This document shows, in pieces, positions 16,501 through 24,670 of a DNA stretch of 64,000 nt (position 1 is the first letter of the stretch; every line of letters starts with the position of its first letter). The stretch spans positions 1 to 64,000 of the forward strand of contig JAEWOG010000057.1 of assembly GCA_023460975.1 (NCBI GenBank). The letters run 5' to 3'. A program made the position numbers and the translations under genes. The notes beneath the pieces are model-generated. The model was not told the origin of the DNA. It saw nothing but the letters and a program-made list of their open reading frames with translations, and searched no databases. Source of the stretch: Actinomycetes bacterium (lineage in GTDB: Bacteria; Actinomycetota; Actinomycetes; Propionibacteriales; Nocardioidaceae).

Positions 16501-18417
16501 GGCCCGCAGCGCGTCGGTGAAGGCCTCGCGCCGCTCGTCCGGAATGCCGCCGTCGCGGCTGAGGCCGAACTCGTAGATGAAGGCGGAGCGGCCCAGGCCC
16601 ACGAGCTCGTAGGGGCGCTCGTCGATCACCTCGACGCCCATCGAGCTGAGCAGCGGCAGGACGTGGCTCAGCGACAGCGGCGGACCGATCCGGAACACCT
16701 TGAGGCGGGCATCGCCGCGGTTGGTCCCCGTCGGCTCGAAGAGGGCCAGGTCGATGCCCTCGTCCCCCTCGATCGTGACGATGCGTTCGAGGTCGAGCAC
16801 GCCGATGAAGGGCGAGAACTCCGCCTTGTACGCCTCAGGCAGCGTGTCTGCTCCCGCCTTGGCGAGCCGCGTCCCCGCGTCCTGGCCGTGTCGGGCCAGC
16901 GCCTCGGTGACGAAGTCCTCCCGCCAGGAGCGGGACGCCTCGACGAAGCGCCGCTCGAGGTCGGCGACGTCGACATCGGGGACCATGCCGCCCTGGGGCG
17001 GGTGGACGACGAAGTGGACACTCGCCGTGGCGGACTCGCTGACCCGGGCGGAGAACTCGACGTCGGCCGCACTCAACTGCTCGCGCAGGATGTCGGCGAA
17101 GCGCTCCCGTACGGCCGTGTTGTAGCGGTCCCGCGGCAGGTAGACGAGCACGGAGACATAGCGGCCGTACGTGTCGCGTCGCGCGAACAGACGCAGCTGG
17201 CGCCGGTTCCGCGCCGCCATGACGGCCATCGCCATGGGCGCGAGCTGATCGCCCGGGGTGTGGATGAGCTCGTCTCGCGGATAGTTCTCCAGCGTGTCGA
17301 GCATCGCCTTGGCGGCGTGGCTGCGCGCCTCGAAGCCGGCCTCGCGCTGCACCTCGGCCACCCGCTCGCGCAGCAACGGGATGCGGGTCACCGACTCGGT
17401 GTAGGCCGCTGAGGAGTAGAGGCCCAGGAAGCGCCGCTCCCCCACCACTTCACCAGCGTCGTCGAACACCTTGACCCCGACGTAGTCGAGGTACGCCGCA
17501 CGGTGCACGGTGGCGCGCGAGTTCGCCTTGGTGAGGACCAGCAGCGTCTTCTCGCGCGCCTTGGCGCTCGCCGCGGCGGGCAGGCGGCTGCCCGCCGTCG
17601 TCATGTCCGGGTCCGGGCGCAGGATGCCGAGGCCGGAGCCGGGCACGGCGCGCAGGCAGTCGAACCCCTCCGCGTCGCGTTCGAGGGCGTACTCGCGGTA
17701 GCCGAGGAAGGTGAAGTGGTCGTCGGCCAGCCACGTCAGGAAGTCGCGCGACTGCGCGATCTCCGCCTCAGGCAGCGGGAGGTCGGCCGTCGGCAGGGCG
17801 GCGACGATCTCCTCGACCCGGGCGTGCATCTTCGGCCAGTCCTCGACGGCCTCGCGCACGTCGCGCAGGACGCGCTGCAGGGCGGACACCACCTCCGTGG
17901 CCTCCTGCGCATCCAGGCGGTCGATCTCGACGTGCATCCACGACTCGCGGTCGGTGGCCTCGGCCTGGGGCACACCGACCCGCTTCAACTCGCCCGTGAT
18001 CGTGCGCTCGACCCAGACCTGGGGGTGGGCTACCAGGTGGACCGTGTGGTCCAGGCGCCGCAACTCCATCGTGACGGAGTCGACCAGGAAGGGCATGTCG
18101 TCGGTCACGACCTCGACGACGGAGCGCGCGCCGGCGGACCAGGCGTCATCCGAACTCGGCGAGACCACCCGCACCAGGGGCGTGCCCTGGGGGCGGGTCC
18201 TGGCCAGGTCGAAGTGGGACGTGACGGCGCCCAACAGGTCCCGCGCGTCGCGGCCCGTGACGTCGTCGGGCGACACGTGCCGGAAGAAGATCCGCGCCAT
18301 CGCGGCCACCTGCTCCGAGGTGAAGCCAGAGGGGGGTTCTTGGGCTCGCGCCAACTGGTCGGCACCCTCGACCAGGGTGCTCATGAAACGGTCTGGATCC
18401 GTGGCAGACGTCGACAC
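13558..18417 (-). CDS. gdh: NAD-specific glutamate dehydrogenase, 180-kDa class
   Basis: A 1619-residue enzyme that oxidises glutamate to 2-oxoglutarate and ammonia. It matches the giant GDH class (about 1600 residues) first studied in Streptomyces and Mycobacterium (Rv2476c). The N-terminal half holds regulatory ACT-like regions (VVTDDMPFLVDSVTMEL). The catalytic core follows: FRTEVLGLVKAQMVKNTVIVP, GAKGGFYARQLPD, VGIGDMSGDVFGNGML and NGGIGTYVKASSESH. The start is GTG 18417; TAGGGT sits six bases upstream, so a leaderless transcript is likely. ATG 18384 is an alternative. It converges with ku. In mycobacteria this enzyme is held in check by the FHA protein GarA; no garA is visible here. Confidence 0.95.
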   Translation of the reverse strand: MSTSATDPDRFMSTLVEGADQLARAQEPPSGFTSEQVAAMARIFFRHVSPDDVTGRDARDLLGAVTSHFDLARTRPQGTPLVRVVSPSSDDAWSAGARSVVEVVTDDMPFLVDSVTMELRRLDHTVHLVAHPQVWVERTITGELKRVGVPQAEATDRESWMHVEIDRLDAQEATEVVSALQRVLRDVREAVEDWPKMHARVEEIVAALPTADLPLPEAEIAQSRDFLTWLADDHFTFLGYREYALERDAEGFDCLRAVPGSGLGILRPDPDMTTAGSRLPAAASAKAREKTLLVLTKANSRATVHRAAYLDYVGVKVFDDAGEVVGERRFLGLYSSAAYTESVTRIPLLRERVAEVQREAGFEARSHAAKAMLDTLENYPRDELIHTPGDQLAPMAMAVMAARNRRQLRLFARRDTYGRYVSVLVYLPRDRYNTAVRERFADILREQLSAADVEFSARVSESATASVHFVVHPPQGGMVPDVDVADLERRFVEASRSWREDFVTEALARHGQDAGTRLAKAGADTLPEAYKAEFSPFIGVLDLERIVTIEGDEGIDLALFEPTGTNRGDARLKVFRIGPPLSLSHVLPLLSSMGVEVIDERPYELVGLGRSAFIYEFGLSRDGGIPDERREAFTDALRAAWAGHNEVDAFNQLVLDADLEWRQALVLRAYAKYLMQANAPFSLDSVSQALLANAGIARSLVDLFEARFDPAAWGTQGDDPQRLERVAEVEEALGSALEDVTSLDHDRILRSYADLIRATLRTNHFQTRDGVPHPYVSFKLDPAAIDLLPQPRPKYEIFVHSPRVEGVHLRFGAVARGGLRWSDRRDDFRTEVLGLVKAQMVKNTVIVPVGAKGGFYARQLPDPSDRDAWLAEGKACYTMFISGLLDITDNLVDSQAVPPADVVRHDGDDTYLVVAADKGTATFSDLANSIAQSYGFWLSDAFASGGSVGYDHKGMGITARGAWVSVQRHFREMGVDCQREDFTAVGIGDMSGDVFGNGMLCSEHTRLVAAFDHRDIFIDPDPDAATSYVERQRLFNLPRSSWQDYDPALISSGGGVFPRSAKKIATTPEMRRALGIDDTVAFLTPADLIRAILLAPVDLLWNGGIGTYVKASSESHAAAGDKANDAIRVDGHDLRVRCVGEGGNLGFTQLGRVEYARKGAGGEGGRINTDFIDNSAGVDTSDHEVNIKILLADVVASGGLEPSQRNELLASMTDEVAHLVLRDNYEQNLALANAWAHRGSLLHVHEDWMRELEQRGVLNRELEGLPDRREVRKRLERGDGLYVPELAALMAWTKIVLEEELLASDLPDDPYLDIDLVDYFPAAMRPSYLDQMRQHPLRREIIVTQVVNDLVNGAGMTFWPRLGGETGADAAELTRANFVAREIFGSLALREEIRSYDNAVPAERQTRMRIEMRTLIERSSRWLVTTQRMPLDSAATVAFFSERAQAIVAALPEILSGHERDAFDGRRRRLTEQGVPEDLATRVAVLSPAYAALGIVETAEEMSLDPLEVARVHFELGERLGLPALVERIFALPRDDKWQTMARAALRDDLYGVHQHLTAQVLAASDAAAAPSDRVAQWEEGDDLGVRKSCRTLESICRDDQVDLARLSVGLRVVRSLLR

Positions 18418-18522
18418 GCATCGACCCTATGACGCCCCTGTGACGCACACAACATTTGCGCCCGCGCGCCGCTCGAACGGGAGGATGTACGCGGAATCGC
18501 GACTGCGCCATGATGGTTGCCC

Positions 18523-18999
18523 ATGAAGATCCTTGACGAGCACGTCCTCGACGCCCCAGTGGCCACCGTCCGCGCGATGATGCTGGACGCGGGGTTCCGG
18601 GAGCAGGTGCTCGCCGCCCAGAAGGTCGTCCGCAGCACCGTGTCGATCACCGGCGACGACGACGTGGCAGAGGTTGTCCTCGAGCAGGCCCAAGCCACCG
18701 ACGGGGTGCCGTCGTTCGTACGCAAGCTCACCGGCGACGAAATCACCATCACCACCACGGAGCGGTGGAGTGCGGACCGCGCCGAGGTCACGGCGACGAT
18801 CCCCGGCGCCCCCGGCGGCGTCACGGGCAGCACCGTCCTCGTCGACGAGGGAGAGCGCACGCGCGTGGTCGTCGAGCGGGACATCACCGTCAGCGTGCCC
18901 CTGATCGGCCCCAAGATCGCGAAGTTCGTGGCCTCGATGCACACCAAGGCACTCCAGAAGGAGATCGCGGTGGCCCAGGAGTGGCTCGCCGAGCAATGA
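18523..18999 (+). CDS. DUF2505 protein, SRPBCC-like
   Basis: A 158-residue actinobacterial protein, with a SRPBCC/START-like ligand-binding fold inferred. It begins MKILDEHVLDAPVATVRAMM and continues FREQVLAAQKV, RAEVTATIPGAP and RDITVSVPLIGPKIAKFVASM, the pattern of DUF2505. The function is unknown; lipid or polyketide binding is only suggested by the fold. ATG 18523 is chosen over a TTG two codons earlier. It is divergent from gdh. Its stop codon falls in a tandem 17-bp duplication. Confidence 0.8.
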   Translation: MKILDEHVLDAPVATVRAMMLDAGFREQVLAAQKVVRSTVSITGDDDVAEVVLEQAQATDGVPSFVRKLTGDEITITTTERWSADRAEVTATIPGAPGGVTGSTVLVDEGERTRVVVERDITVSVPLIGPKIAKFVASMHTKALQKEIAVAQEWLAEQ

Positions 19000-19017
19000 G
19001 GCTCGCCGGGCGATGAG
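18984..19017 (+). repeat. Two tandem 17-bp units over the DUF2505 stop codon
   Basis: Unit 1 (18984-19000) is GCTCGCCGAGCAATGAG and unit 2 (19001-19017) is GCTCGCCGGGCGATGAG; GCTC follows again. The duplication repeats the last codons and the stop of the gene, so it is probably replication slippage at the 3' end. Confidence 0.6.
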
Positions 19018-19019
19018 GC

Positions 19020-19373
19020 TCAGGCCTGGGTGAACCCGGCCACGAGGTCGCCGAGTTCTTGGGTGCCGTACCAGCCGAGGTCGGAGTCCGGGTCCGCGTC
19101 GTCGGCGTCGTCGGCGTGGATCGCCACCACGTCGCGCAGCCGTACGGGGTCCTCACGCGACTCGGTCACCACCACGACGCGGCGTCGCCGCCCAGCCGGC
19201 AGGCCAGCGACGAGCTCCGCGGACACGTCGGCGGCGACCAGCAGGGCCTCGTACTCCGCGTCCTCCGACTCGTCGGGCGCCGCGACGGTCTCCGCGGGCA
19301 GGCGTACGGATCCCGTCCGCAACGCCTCGGCCAGATCGTCCGGCGTCACCGGGAGGTAGAGCCGGGTGGCCAT
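19020..19373 (-). CDS. Small protein translationally coupled to the DGAT-like gene (DUF6912-like)
   Basis: A 117-residue protein beginning MATRLYLPVTPDDLAEALRTG, with an acidic middle (DESEDAEYEALLVAADVSAEL) and an acidic run ADDADDADPDSD near residue 92. The end reads WYGTQELGDLVAGF. Similar small actinobacterial proteins start with a RVYVPxT-type strand and are grouped as DUF6912; this match is from memory. Start ATG 19373 shares its A with the stop of the upstream gene (TGATG), so the two are coupled. Function unknown. Confidence 0.7.
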   Translation of the reverse strand: MATRLYLPVTPDDLAEALRTGSVRLPAETVAAPDESEDAEYEALLVAADVSAELVAGLPAGRRRRVVVVTESREDPVRLRDVVAIHADDADDADPDSDLGWYGTQELGDLVAGFTQA

Positions 19374-20830
19374 CAGCGCTTCGCCTTCGGTGCGGACTTG
19401 GCCGTCCTGCGGCGCCCGCGGGGCGCACGGGGGCGGGACTCGCTGGCCGAGTCCTTGAGCTCGTCGAGCGACTCCTCGAGGCACTGGATGAGGACGTCGC
19501 CGTCGGGCACGGCGTCCCGATCGACGGTGATGCCGTAGAAGACCCGGCCGTTGTACGAGGTGACCCCGAAGGCGAGGGGGTGCTCGGGCAGCAGCGGGTG
19601 GATCGGGTAGGTCGCCTCCATCACCGCTCCCCCGGCGTACAGCGGGAACTGCGGGCCCGGGACGTTGGTCACCGAGACGTGGAAGCCGCGGCGCAACTCA
19701 CCGGCCGCCAGCCGCGAGCCCAGCGCGTGGAAGGTGGTGGGCGCGAACCCTGCGATCCCAGCGAGCCTGCGCGCCGACACGGCGCGGCCCGTCTCGCTGT
19801 GGGAGCGGAAGTCGTAACTGACTTGGTGGAGCCGTACGACCGGGCTCGGCTCGTGGATCGGCAGGTGCACGAGGTGGCCGGCGATCTGGGTGCCCAGCGA
19901 CGTGGCCTCCAGATCGTCGTCGATGACCGACATCGGCACGATCGCCTTGAGCGTCCGGACTCCGCCCAGCGACTCGGAGCGGGTCATCAGCCAGGCGCGC
20001 AGGCCGCCGGTGATGGTTGCCAAGATGACGTCGTTGACCGTGCCGCCGTGGACCTTGCGGATGTGGTTGTAGTCCTCGAGGTCCGTGGCCAGCGCGAGGA
20101 AGCGCCGCTGCTGGCTGAGCGTGCGCGCGATCGGTGAGGGGCGCGAGGTCTTCTTGGCGCGAAGGGCGCCCACGGCCTCGCCCATCCGGTGCCCGCTGGC
20201 GGAGACCTGACGGGCGGCGGCCTCGGTGTTGGCGCGCACCGTGTCGGCGATGCGGCGCGGGTGCTCCAGCGAGTCGGTCACGGCGCTCAGGACAACCCCC
20301 AACGGCGTACGACCGGGGCGCGGGCGCCACTCGTCGTGGCCGAGGAGTCGGACCTCGGAGGTGGTGTCCAGGAGCACCTGCCCGATGTCGACGGTCTCGC
20401 GGCCGTCGACCAGGATCTGGTGACTCTTGGTGAGCACCGCCACGCGGCCCTCCGAGAGGCCCTCGACCAAGTAGATCTCCCACAGCGGGCGGTTGCGGTC
20501 CAGGGGGCGCGAGGCGATCCGGGCGACGAGCTCTCGCAGCTGCTCCATCGTGCCCGGACGCGGCAGGGCGCTGCGGCGCACGTGGTAGGCCAACTCGAAC
20601 CGCTCGTCATCGACCCACGCGGGGGTCGCGAGGCGGCCGGGAACCCACTGCACCCGCTGGCGGTAGCGGGGGACGAAGGCGATGCGGTCATCGATCAACG
20701 CCACGAGCCGGTCGTAGTCGAAGCCGGACTCGCCCGGGTCGAAGATCTCCAGCGTCGCGTTGTGCATCGGGGTCGACGGCGACTCGGTGGCAAGGAAGGA
20801 CAGGTCGCGCGGACGCAGCCGATCGGTCAT
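19373..20830 (-). CDS. Wax ester synthase/diacylglycerol acyltransferase family protein with HQxxxDG motif
   Basis: A 485-residue member of the WS/DGAT family, which esterifies diacylglycerol or alcohols with acyl-CoA for storage lipid. It begins MTDRLRPRDLSFLATESPSTPMH, and the C-terminal domain has VNDVILATITGGLR and VSVTNVPGPQFPLYAGG. The usual HHxxxDG active site reads HQILVDG (137-143), so the second histidine, taken as the catalytic base in AtfA, is glutamine. It may have lost acyltransfer, changed substrate, or belong to a known HQ subgroup. ATG 20830 is used. It is coupled to the small downstream gene and has a nested inverted repeat upstream. Confidence 0.88.
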   Translation of the reverse strand: MTDRLRPRDLSFLATESPSTPMHNATLEIFDPGESGFDYDRLVALIDDRIAFVPRYRQRVQWVPGRLATPAWVDDERFELAYHVRRSALPRPGTMEQLRELVARIASRPLDRNRPLWEIYLVEGLSEGRVAVLTKSHQILVDGRETVDIGQVLLDTTSEVRLLGHDEWRPRPGRTPLGVVLSAVTDSLEHPRRIADTVRANTEAAARQVSASGHRMGEAVGALRAKKTSRPSPIARTLSQQRRFLALATDLEDYNHIRKVHGGTVNDVILATITGGLRAWLMTRSESLGGVRTLKAIVPMSVIDDDLEATSLGTQIAGHLVHLPIHEPSPVVRLHQVSYDFRSHSETGRAVSARRLAGIAGFAPTTFHALGSRLAAGELRRGFHVSVTNVPGPQFPLYAGGAVMEATYPIHPLLPEHPLAFGVTSYNGRVFYGITVDRDAVPDGDVLIQCLEESLDELKDSASESRPRAPRGRRRTAKSAPKAKR

Positions 20831-20843
20831 GTGTGAGCCCTTC

Positions 20844-20907
20844 CTGCCAGAGTCCGACAACCGCGCCCCCTGTGCCCTGCGGTTGTCCTCGCATGGGATT
20901 CTGGCAG
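20844..20907. promoter_or_regulatory. Nested inverted repeats in the DGAT-like/lipoprotein divergent promoter region
   Basis: Outer arms CTGCCAGA (20844-20851) and TCTGGCAG (20900-20907) enclose inner arms ACAACCGC (20857-20864) and GCGGTTGT (20879-20886). All pairs are exact. The element fills half of the intergenic region between divergent genes. It could be a double operator or a cruciform-forming site. Confidence 0.5.
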
Positions 20908-20958
20908 AGGTCGCCCCCGCAGCGGGGCATGGCATCCAGATTTCGAGGAGGGCGCGCC

Positions 20959-21339
20959 ATGCGTCGAACCCTGTTCACCCGTACCGCTCCGCTCGCCGTG
21001 GCCCTGGCGCTCGCGCTGGGCGCGTGCTCGGACGACGGCGGCACGGACAAGCCCTCCGCTGGCGCCAGCGAAACGGCGGAGGCGACGCTGGAGGTGACCA
21101 TCAAGGACGGCGCGATCACGCCCAACGGCGAGCGCCTCGACGTGGGCATCGACGAGGAGATCACCCTGACCATCACCTCGGACGTCGACGGCGAGTTCCA
21201 CGTGCACTCGACGCCCGAGCAGGAGGTCACGTTCACCGAGGGCACCACCACCGCCACCCTGTCCTTCGACAGGCCGGGCGTCGTCGAGATGGAGGCACAC
21301 GACCCTGCCCTCGTGGTCGCCATGTTCGAAGTCCGCTGA
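20959..21339 (+). CDS. Lipoprotein with a cupredoxin-like domain
   Basis: A 126-residue exported lipoprotein. The signal peptide has RRTLFTR and a hydrophobic core ending in the lipobox LGAC (Cys about residue 23). A GAGGAGGG-like Shine-Dalgarno precedes ATG 20959. The mature part (LEVTIKDGAITPNGERLDVGIDEE, then HVHSTPEQE and FDRPGVVEMEAHD) has the beta-sandwich rhythm of cupredoxin-type domains, with several His residues but no complete blue-copper Cys-His-Met set. One base separates its stop from the next gene, so the two are one transcript and probably act together at the membrane. Confidence 0.75.
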   Translation: MRRTLFTRTAPLAVALALALGACSDDGGTDKPSAGASETAEATLEVTIKDGAITPNGERLDVGIDEEITLTITSDVDGEFHVHSTPEQEVTFTEGTTTATLSFDRPGVVEMEAHDPALVVAMFEVR

Positions 21340-21340
21340 C

Positions 21341-22681
21341 GTGGGCGGCGGCTCCTTCGCGCAGGACCGCGTCCTCGCGCACGGCGTCGGCGGGGCCAAG
21401 GACCTGCCCATCCCGTCCGAACTCGCCATCATCGGTGCCGTCACGGCCCTGGTGGTCTCCTTCGCGGTGCTGGCTCTGGCCTGGCGGACCCCCCGCTTCG
21501 ACGACGACCCGGGCCGCCCGGCCCCCGCGTGGCTCGCCACGCTCACGGCGTCGCCGGCGTTCGCCTGGACCTTGCGGATCGTGGGGCTCGCCTTCGCGGC
21601 GTACGTGGGCGTTGCCGCAGTCTTCGGCGACAACACGCTCACGAACCCGTTCATCGGGGTCTTCTACGTCTGGCTGTGGGTCGGGCTGGTGCCGGTCTCG
21701 CTCCTGTTCGGCCCCTTCATCAAGGCGGTCAGCCCGGCCCGCACCATCGTGCTGCTGATCTCGCGAGCCTCCGGCGTCGACCCCGAGGAGGGCATGTTCC
21801 GGTACCCGGCGCGCCTGGGCTACTGGCCCGCAGCCCTGGGCCTGTTCGCCTTCGTGTGGCTCGAGCTGGTCCACCCCGCCTCGACCGAGCTCGGCACGAT
21901 CCGCCTGTGGTGCGCGGTCTACCTCGTGACGATGGTGTTCGGCGGCGCGCTCTTCGGGACGACCTTCACGGCCCGAGCCGACCCGTTCGAGGTGTACTCG
22001 ACCCTCGTCGGCAAGCTGTCGGTCTGGGGGCACCGCGACGGCCGCCTGGTCCTGCGCAGCCCGCTGGCGAACCTCGCCACCGTGGTGCCGGCGCCCGGCC
22101 TGACGGCAGTGGTCGGCATCCTCTTCGGAAGCACGGCCTTCGACTCGTTCCGGGAGTCGACCGTGTGGTTGAAGTTCGTCCAGAACTCGGGGTTCGAGTC
22201 CCGCGTCGCGCCCGACACGGTGATGCTGCTGATCTTCAGCGCCGGCATGGCGGCGATCCTGGCGGTCGCGACGATGCTCACCGGCACCCACGCCGACATC
22301 CCTCGGCGGGCGTTGCCGGACCTGTTCGCCCACTCGATCGTCCCGATCGTGGTCGGGTACGTCATCGCGCACTACCTGACCTACTTCGTGGAGTACGGGC
22401 AGACCGTCCTCATCCAGTTCAGCGACCCGCTCTCGCGTGGCGACAACCTGCTGGGCACCGCGAACCTGCAGGTCAACTACTGGATCAGTCTGCATCCGAC
22501 CTTCCTCGCCACCACGAAGGTGGCCGCGGTCGTGGTGGGCCACATCCTCGCGGTGGTCTCGGCCCACGACAGGGCCGTGAAGATCCTGCCGCCGCAGTGG
22601 CAGTTCAAGGGTCAGCTGCCGATGCTGGTGGCGATGGTCGGCTTCACCGCGGGCGGGCTCTACCTGCTCTTCGCCGCCTGA
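21341..22681 (+). CDS. Polytopic membrane protein paired with cupredoxin-like lipoprotein
   Basis: A 446-residue protein with about ten to twelve hydrophobic segments. It starts at GTG 21341, one base after the lipoprotein stop. Near the N-terminus it reads LAHGVGGAKDLPIPSELAIIGAVTALVVSF. Several His and acidic residues sit at membrane edges (IAHYLTYFVEYGQ, HPTFLATTKVAAVVVGH). Related actinobacterial proteins are sometimes labelled fenitrothion hydrolase in databases, which I would not take as function. The partner suggests metal handling or electron transfer. Its end overlaps the convergent CpaE-like gene by 22 bases. Confidence 0.7.
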   Translation: MGGGSFAQDRVLAHGVGGAKDLPIPSELAIIGAVTALVVSFAVLALAWRTPRFDDDPGRPAPAWLATLTASPAFAWTLRIVGLAFAAYVGVAAVFGDNTLTNPFIGVFYVWLWVGLVPVSLLFGPFIKAVSPARTIVLLISRASGVDPEEGMFRYPARLGYWPAALGLFAFVWLELVHPASTELGTIRLWCAVYLVTMVFGGALFGTTFTARADPFEVYSTLVGKLSVWGHRDGRLVLRSPLANLATVVPAPGLTAVVGILFGSTAFDSFRESTVWLKFVQNSGFESRVAPDTVMLLIFSAGMAAILAVATMLTGTHADIPRRALPDLFAHSIVPIVVGYVIAHYLTYFVEYGQTVLIQFSDPLSRGDNLLGTANLQVNYWISLHPTFLATTKVAAVVVGHILAVVSAHDRAVKILPPQWQFKGQLPMLVAMVGFTAGGLYLLFAA

Positions 22682-23910
22682 GCCGCACGGCGGCGACGAC
22701 GCGGGGCGGAGGCGGCGACCGAGGCCGGGACGAGCGCGTCGACGAGCCCACGCAGCGCCCAGGCGAGCGATGAGTCCCGCTCGACGACGGGCACGCCCGC
22801 CAGCGCGGCCGCATCTGCGGCCGGACGGTCGTACGGGGCGAAGTGCAGCCCTCCGACCTGGACGAAGGCGCCGACCATCCCCGCGACCTCGGACTCACTC
22901 CAGCCGATGCTCGGGCGCATCTGGTTGACCAGCACCCTGGTCTCGGCCGGGCCGATCTCCTCGGTCAGGTCGACCAGGCCTCGGGCCAGCCTGGCCAGCC
23001 CGACCGGATCGGCGGTCCCGACCGCCACCACGGCATCCGCCATCTCCAGGGCCGTACGGGTCAGGGCATTGCGCCCGGGTCGTCCGCCGATGTCGCCTCC
23101 GGGCTCGTCCTCCAGGCAGAAGCCCGTGTCGAGGACGACGTGGCCATGCCCTCGCGCGATGTCGATGGCCTGCTCAAGATGCAGTGGGCGCACCTCCCGC
23201 CACCTGTCCGCGCGGGGCAGGCCGGTCACGACGGCGAGGTGCCCACCGATGCTGCGCGCGGCCGAGGGCAGCCGCTCGGCCAGCATCCCCGAGCTGGCGA
23301 GCCGGGCGATCTGGAGGAGCCCGGAGGTCTCGTCGAGGATCGCCAACTGCTGGGCGAGGGTCCCGCCGTACGGGTCGGCGTCGATCAGCAGCACCGGCTC
23401 GCTGCGCCGCGCCAACTCTGCGGCCACGTTGAGGGCGACGGTGGATCGCCCCGGCGATCCTGCCGGGCCCCACACGGCGATGGTGCGAGCACCCTCGCGT
23501 GGTGCCGCACCGGGCTCGTGCACGGCCCCAGCGCCGCGGACCACGGTCTGCTCCTGCGCCTCGGCCTGGAGCAGCGTGTCGCACAGGCCGGAGAGGTCGC
23601 CGGCGCCCAGTGCGGCGGCGACGCCGAGGCGGAGCACCCGCTCCCTCACACTCACCTCCTCGGGCGAGGCATGGGAGACCACCACGGTGCGCACGCCCTG
23701 ACGCCGGAGCATGTCGACGGTCGCCGGGTCGACTCCCGGCGCATCGAGCGAGACGAGCGCCACGTGGGCTTGGCCTGCGGTCGCCGACGCGACGAGGTCA
23801 TCGGCGTCCATGCACCGGCGCAGCACCACCAGACGCGGATGGGCCTCGACGGTGGACAGCGCGTGGTCCTCCCACGCATCGCCGGCACCCAGCACGAGCA
23901 CGCAGATCAT
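22660..23910 (-). CDS. CpaE-like ParA-family ATPase of Tad pilus system
   Basis: A 416-residue protein: an N-terminal receiver-like region (MICVLVLGAGDAWED, VALVSLDAPGVDPATVDML) followed by a MinD/ParA ATPase. The deviant Walker A reads GPAGSPGRSTVALNVA, with serine where KGGxGKT proteins have the signature lysine. The later motifs LLIDADPYGG and VVLDTGF are kept. CpaE proteins localise Tad pilus machinery. The start is ATG 23910, four bases after the SAF-domain gene, so the two form an operon. The usual next gene, cpaF, lies 18 kb away at 3367-4461, so the locus appears split. Confidence 0.8.
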   Translation of the reverse strand: MICVLVLGAGDAWEDHALSTVEAHPRLVVLRRCMDADDLVASATAGQAHVALVSLDAPGVDPATVDMLRRQGVRTVVVSHASPEEVSVRERVLRLGVAAALGAGDLSGLCDTLLQAEAQEQTVVRGAGAVHEPGAAPREGARTIAVWGPAGSPGRSTVALNVAAELARRSEPVLLIDADPYGGTLAQQLAILDETSGLLQIARLASSGMLAERLPSAARSIGGHLAVVTGLPRADRWREVRPLHLEQAIDIARGHGHVVLDTGFCLEDEPGGDIGGRPGRNALTRTALEMADAVVAVGTADPVGLARLARGLVDLTEEIGPAETRVLVNQMRPSIGWSESEVAGMVGAFVQVGGLHFAPYDRPAADAAALAGVPVVERDSSLAWALRGLVDALVPASVAASAPRRRRRAAQAAKSR

Positions 23911-23914
23911 CGGC

Positions 23915-24571
23915 TCAACCACCCGCGACGATGCGGACACCGTCATCGAGGGTCGCGGCGAGGACCCCCGCCAGCGCGTCGGTCTGGTCCTCCTCGACGC
24001 CCAGCACCAACTGCCGGCGACCGACGACGCTCCCAAAACTCTCCCGGGGACGCGGCGCAGCAACGACGACGACGTCCGTGAGGACCTCCTGCGCGCTGAC
24101 CCTGCCCTGCTCCCCCTCGCCGACCACCCACACATCGACCACCGAGCCGGCGGCGACACCGGTGGGCAGTTGCGTGCTGTCGACGGCCAGCGAGACCTGC
24201 CGCAGCCCCTCGGTCTCGGAGGTCCCGAGCGAGGAGGCGGCCACCAGGTCACCCGCTGCGAGCGGGTGCGCGAGCTGCCGCCCGCCGGGCAGCGGCGCAT
24301 CGACGGCGAGGTAGTGCTCCTGTGCCCCGTCGGTCTCGAACGTGACCCGCGAGACGACGAGGTCCTCGGCGTCGACGAGATGCCCGGCCGGCAGGTCGCG
24401 CGCCGCGGCCCACACCCTCACCGAGTCGGTCTCGGCGCCCGCGATCCTTGCGCCCACCACGACGGAGACCGCGACGAGCGCCACCCCGACCCACAACCGG
24501 GGATCGCGCCAGCGCTGGGCGCGGGCACGGGTTGCTGCGGGCACGTCGACGACATGTGGGTTCCGAGACAC
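23915..24571 (-). CDS. SAF-domain protein, CpaB/RcpC-like
   Basis: A 218-residue membrane-anchored protein starting at GTG 24571. One transmembrane helix (PRLWVGVALVAVSVVVGARI, about 24-43) is followed by an SAF domain (VWAARDLPAGHLVDAEDLVV). A second region (TGVAAGSVVDVWVVGEGEQG) resembles the RcpC/CpaB extension. CpaB proteins are periplasmic or wall-zone parts of Tad pili and related to flagellar FlgA. It is the first gene of a two-gene operon with the CpaE-like ATPase, and divergent from the HTH gene at 24671. Confidence 0.8.
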   Translation of the reverse strand: MSRNPHVVDVPAATRARAQRWRDPRLWVGVALVAVSVVVGARIAGAETDSVRVWAAARDLPAGHLVDAEDLVVSRVTFETDGAQEHYLAVDAPLPGGRQLAHPLAAGDLVAASSLGTSETEGLRQVSLAVDSTQLPTGVAAGSVVDVWVVGEGEQGRVSAQEVLTDVVVVAAPRPRESFGSVVGRRQLVLGVEEDQTDALAGVLAATLDDGVRIVAGG

Positions 24572-24670
24572 ACCGACATCATGGTGCGTGTGGCACTGGC
24601 GCCGCCCGCTCTCTCCACAGGCCCGGGGAGCCTGCTCACCTCACGAGGACCGCAGTGGCACGATGTGGGC

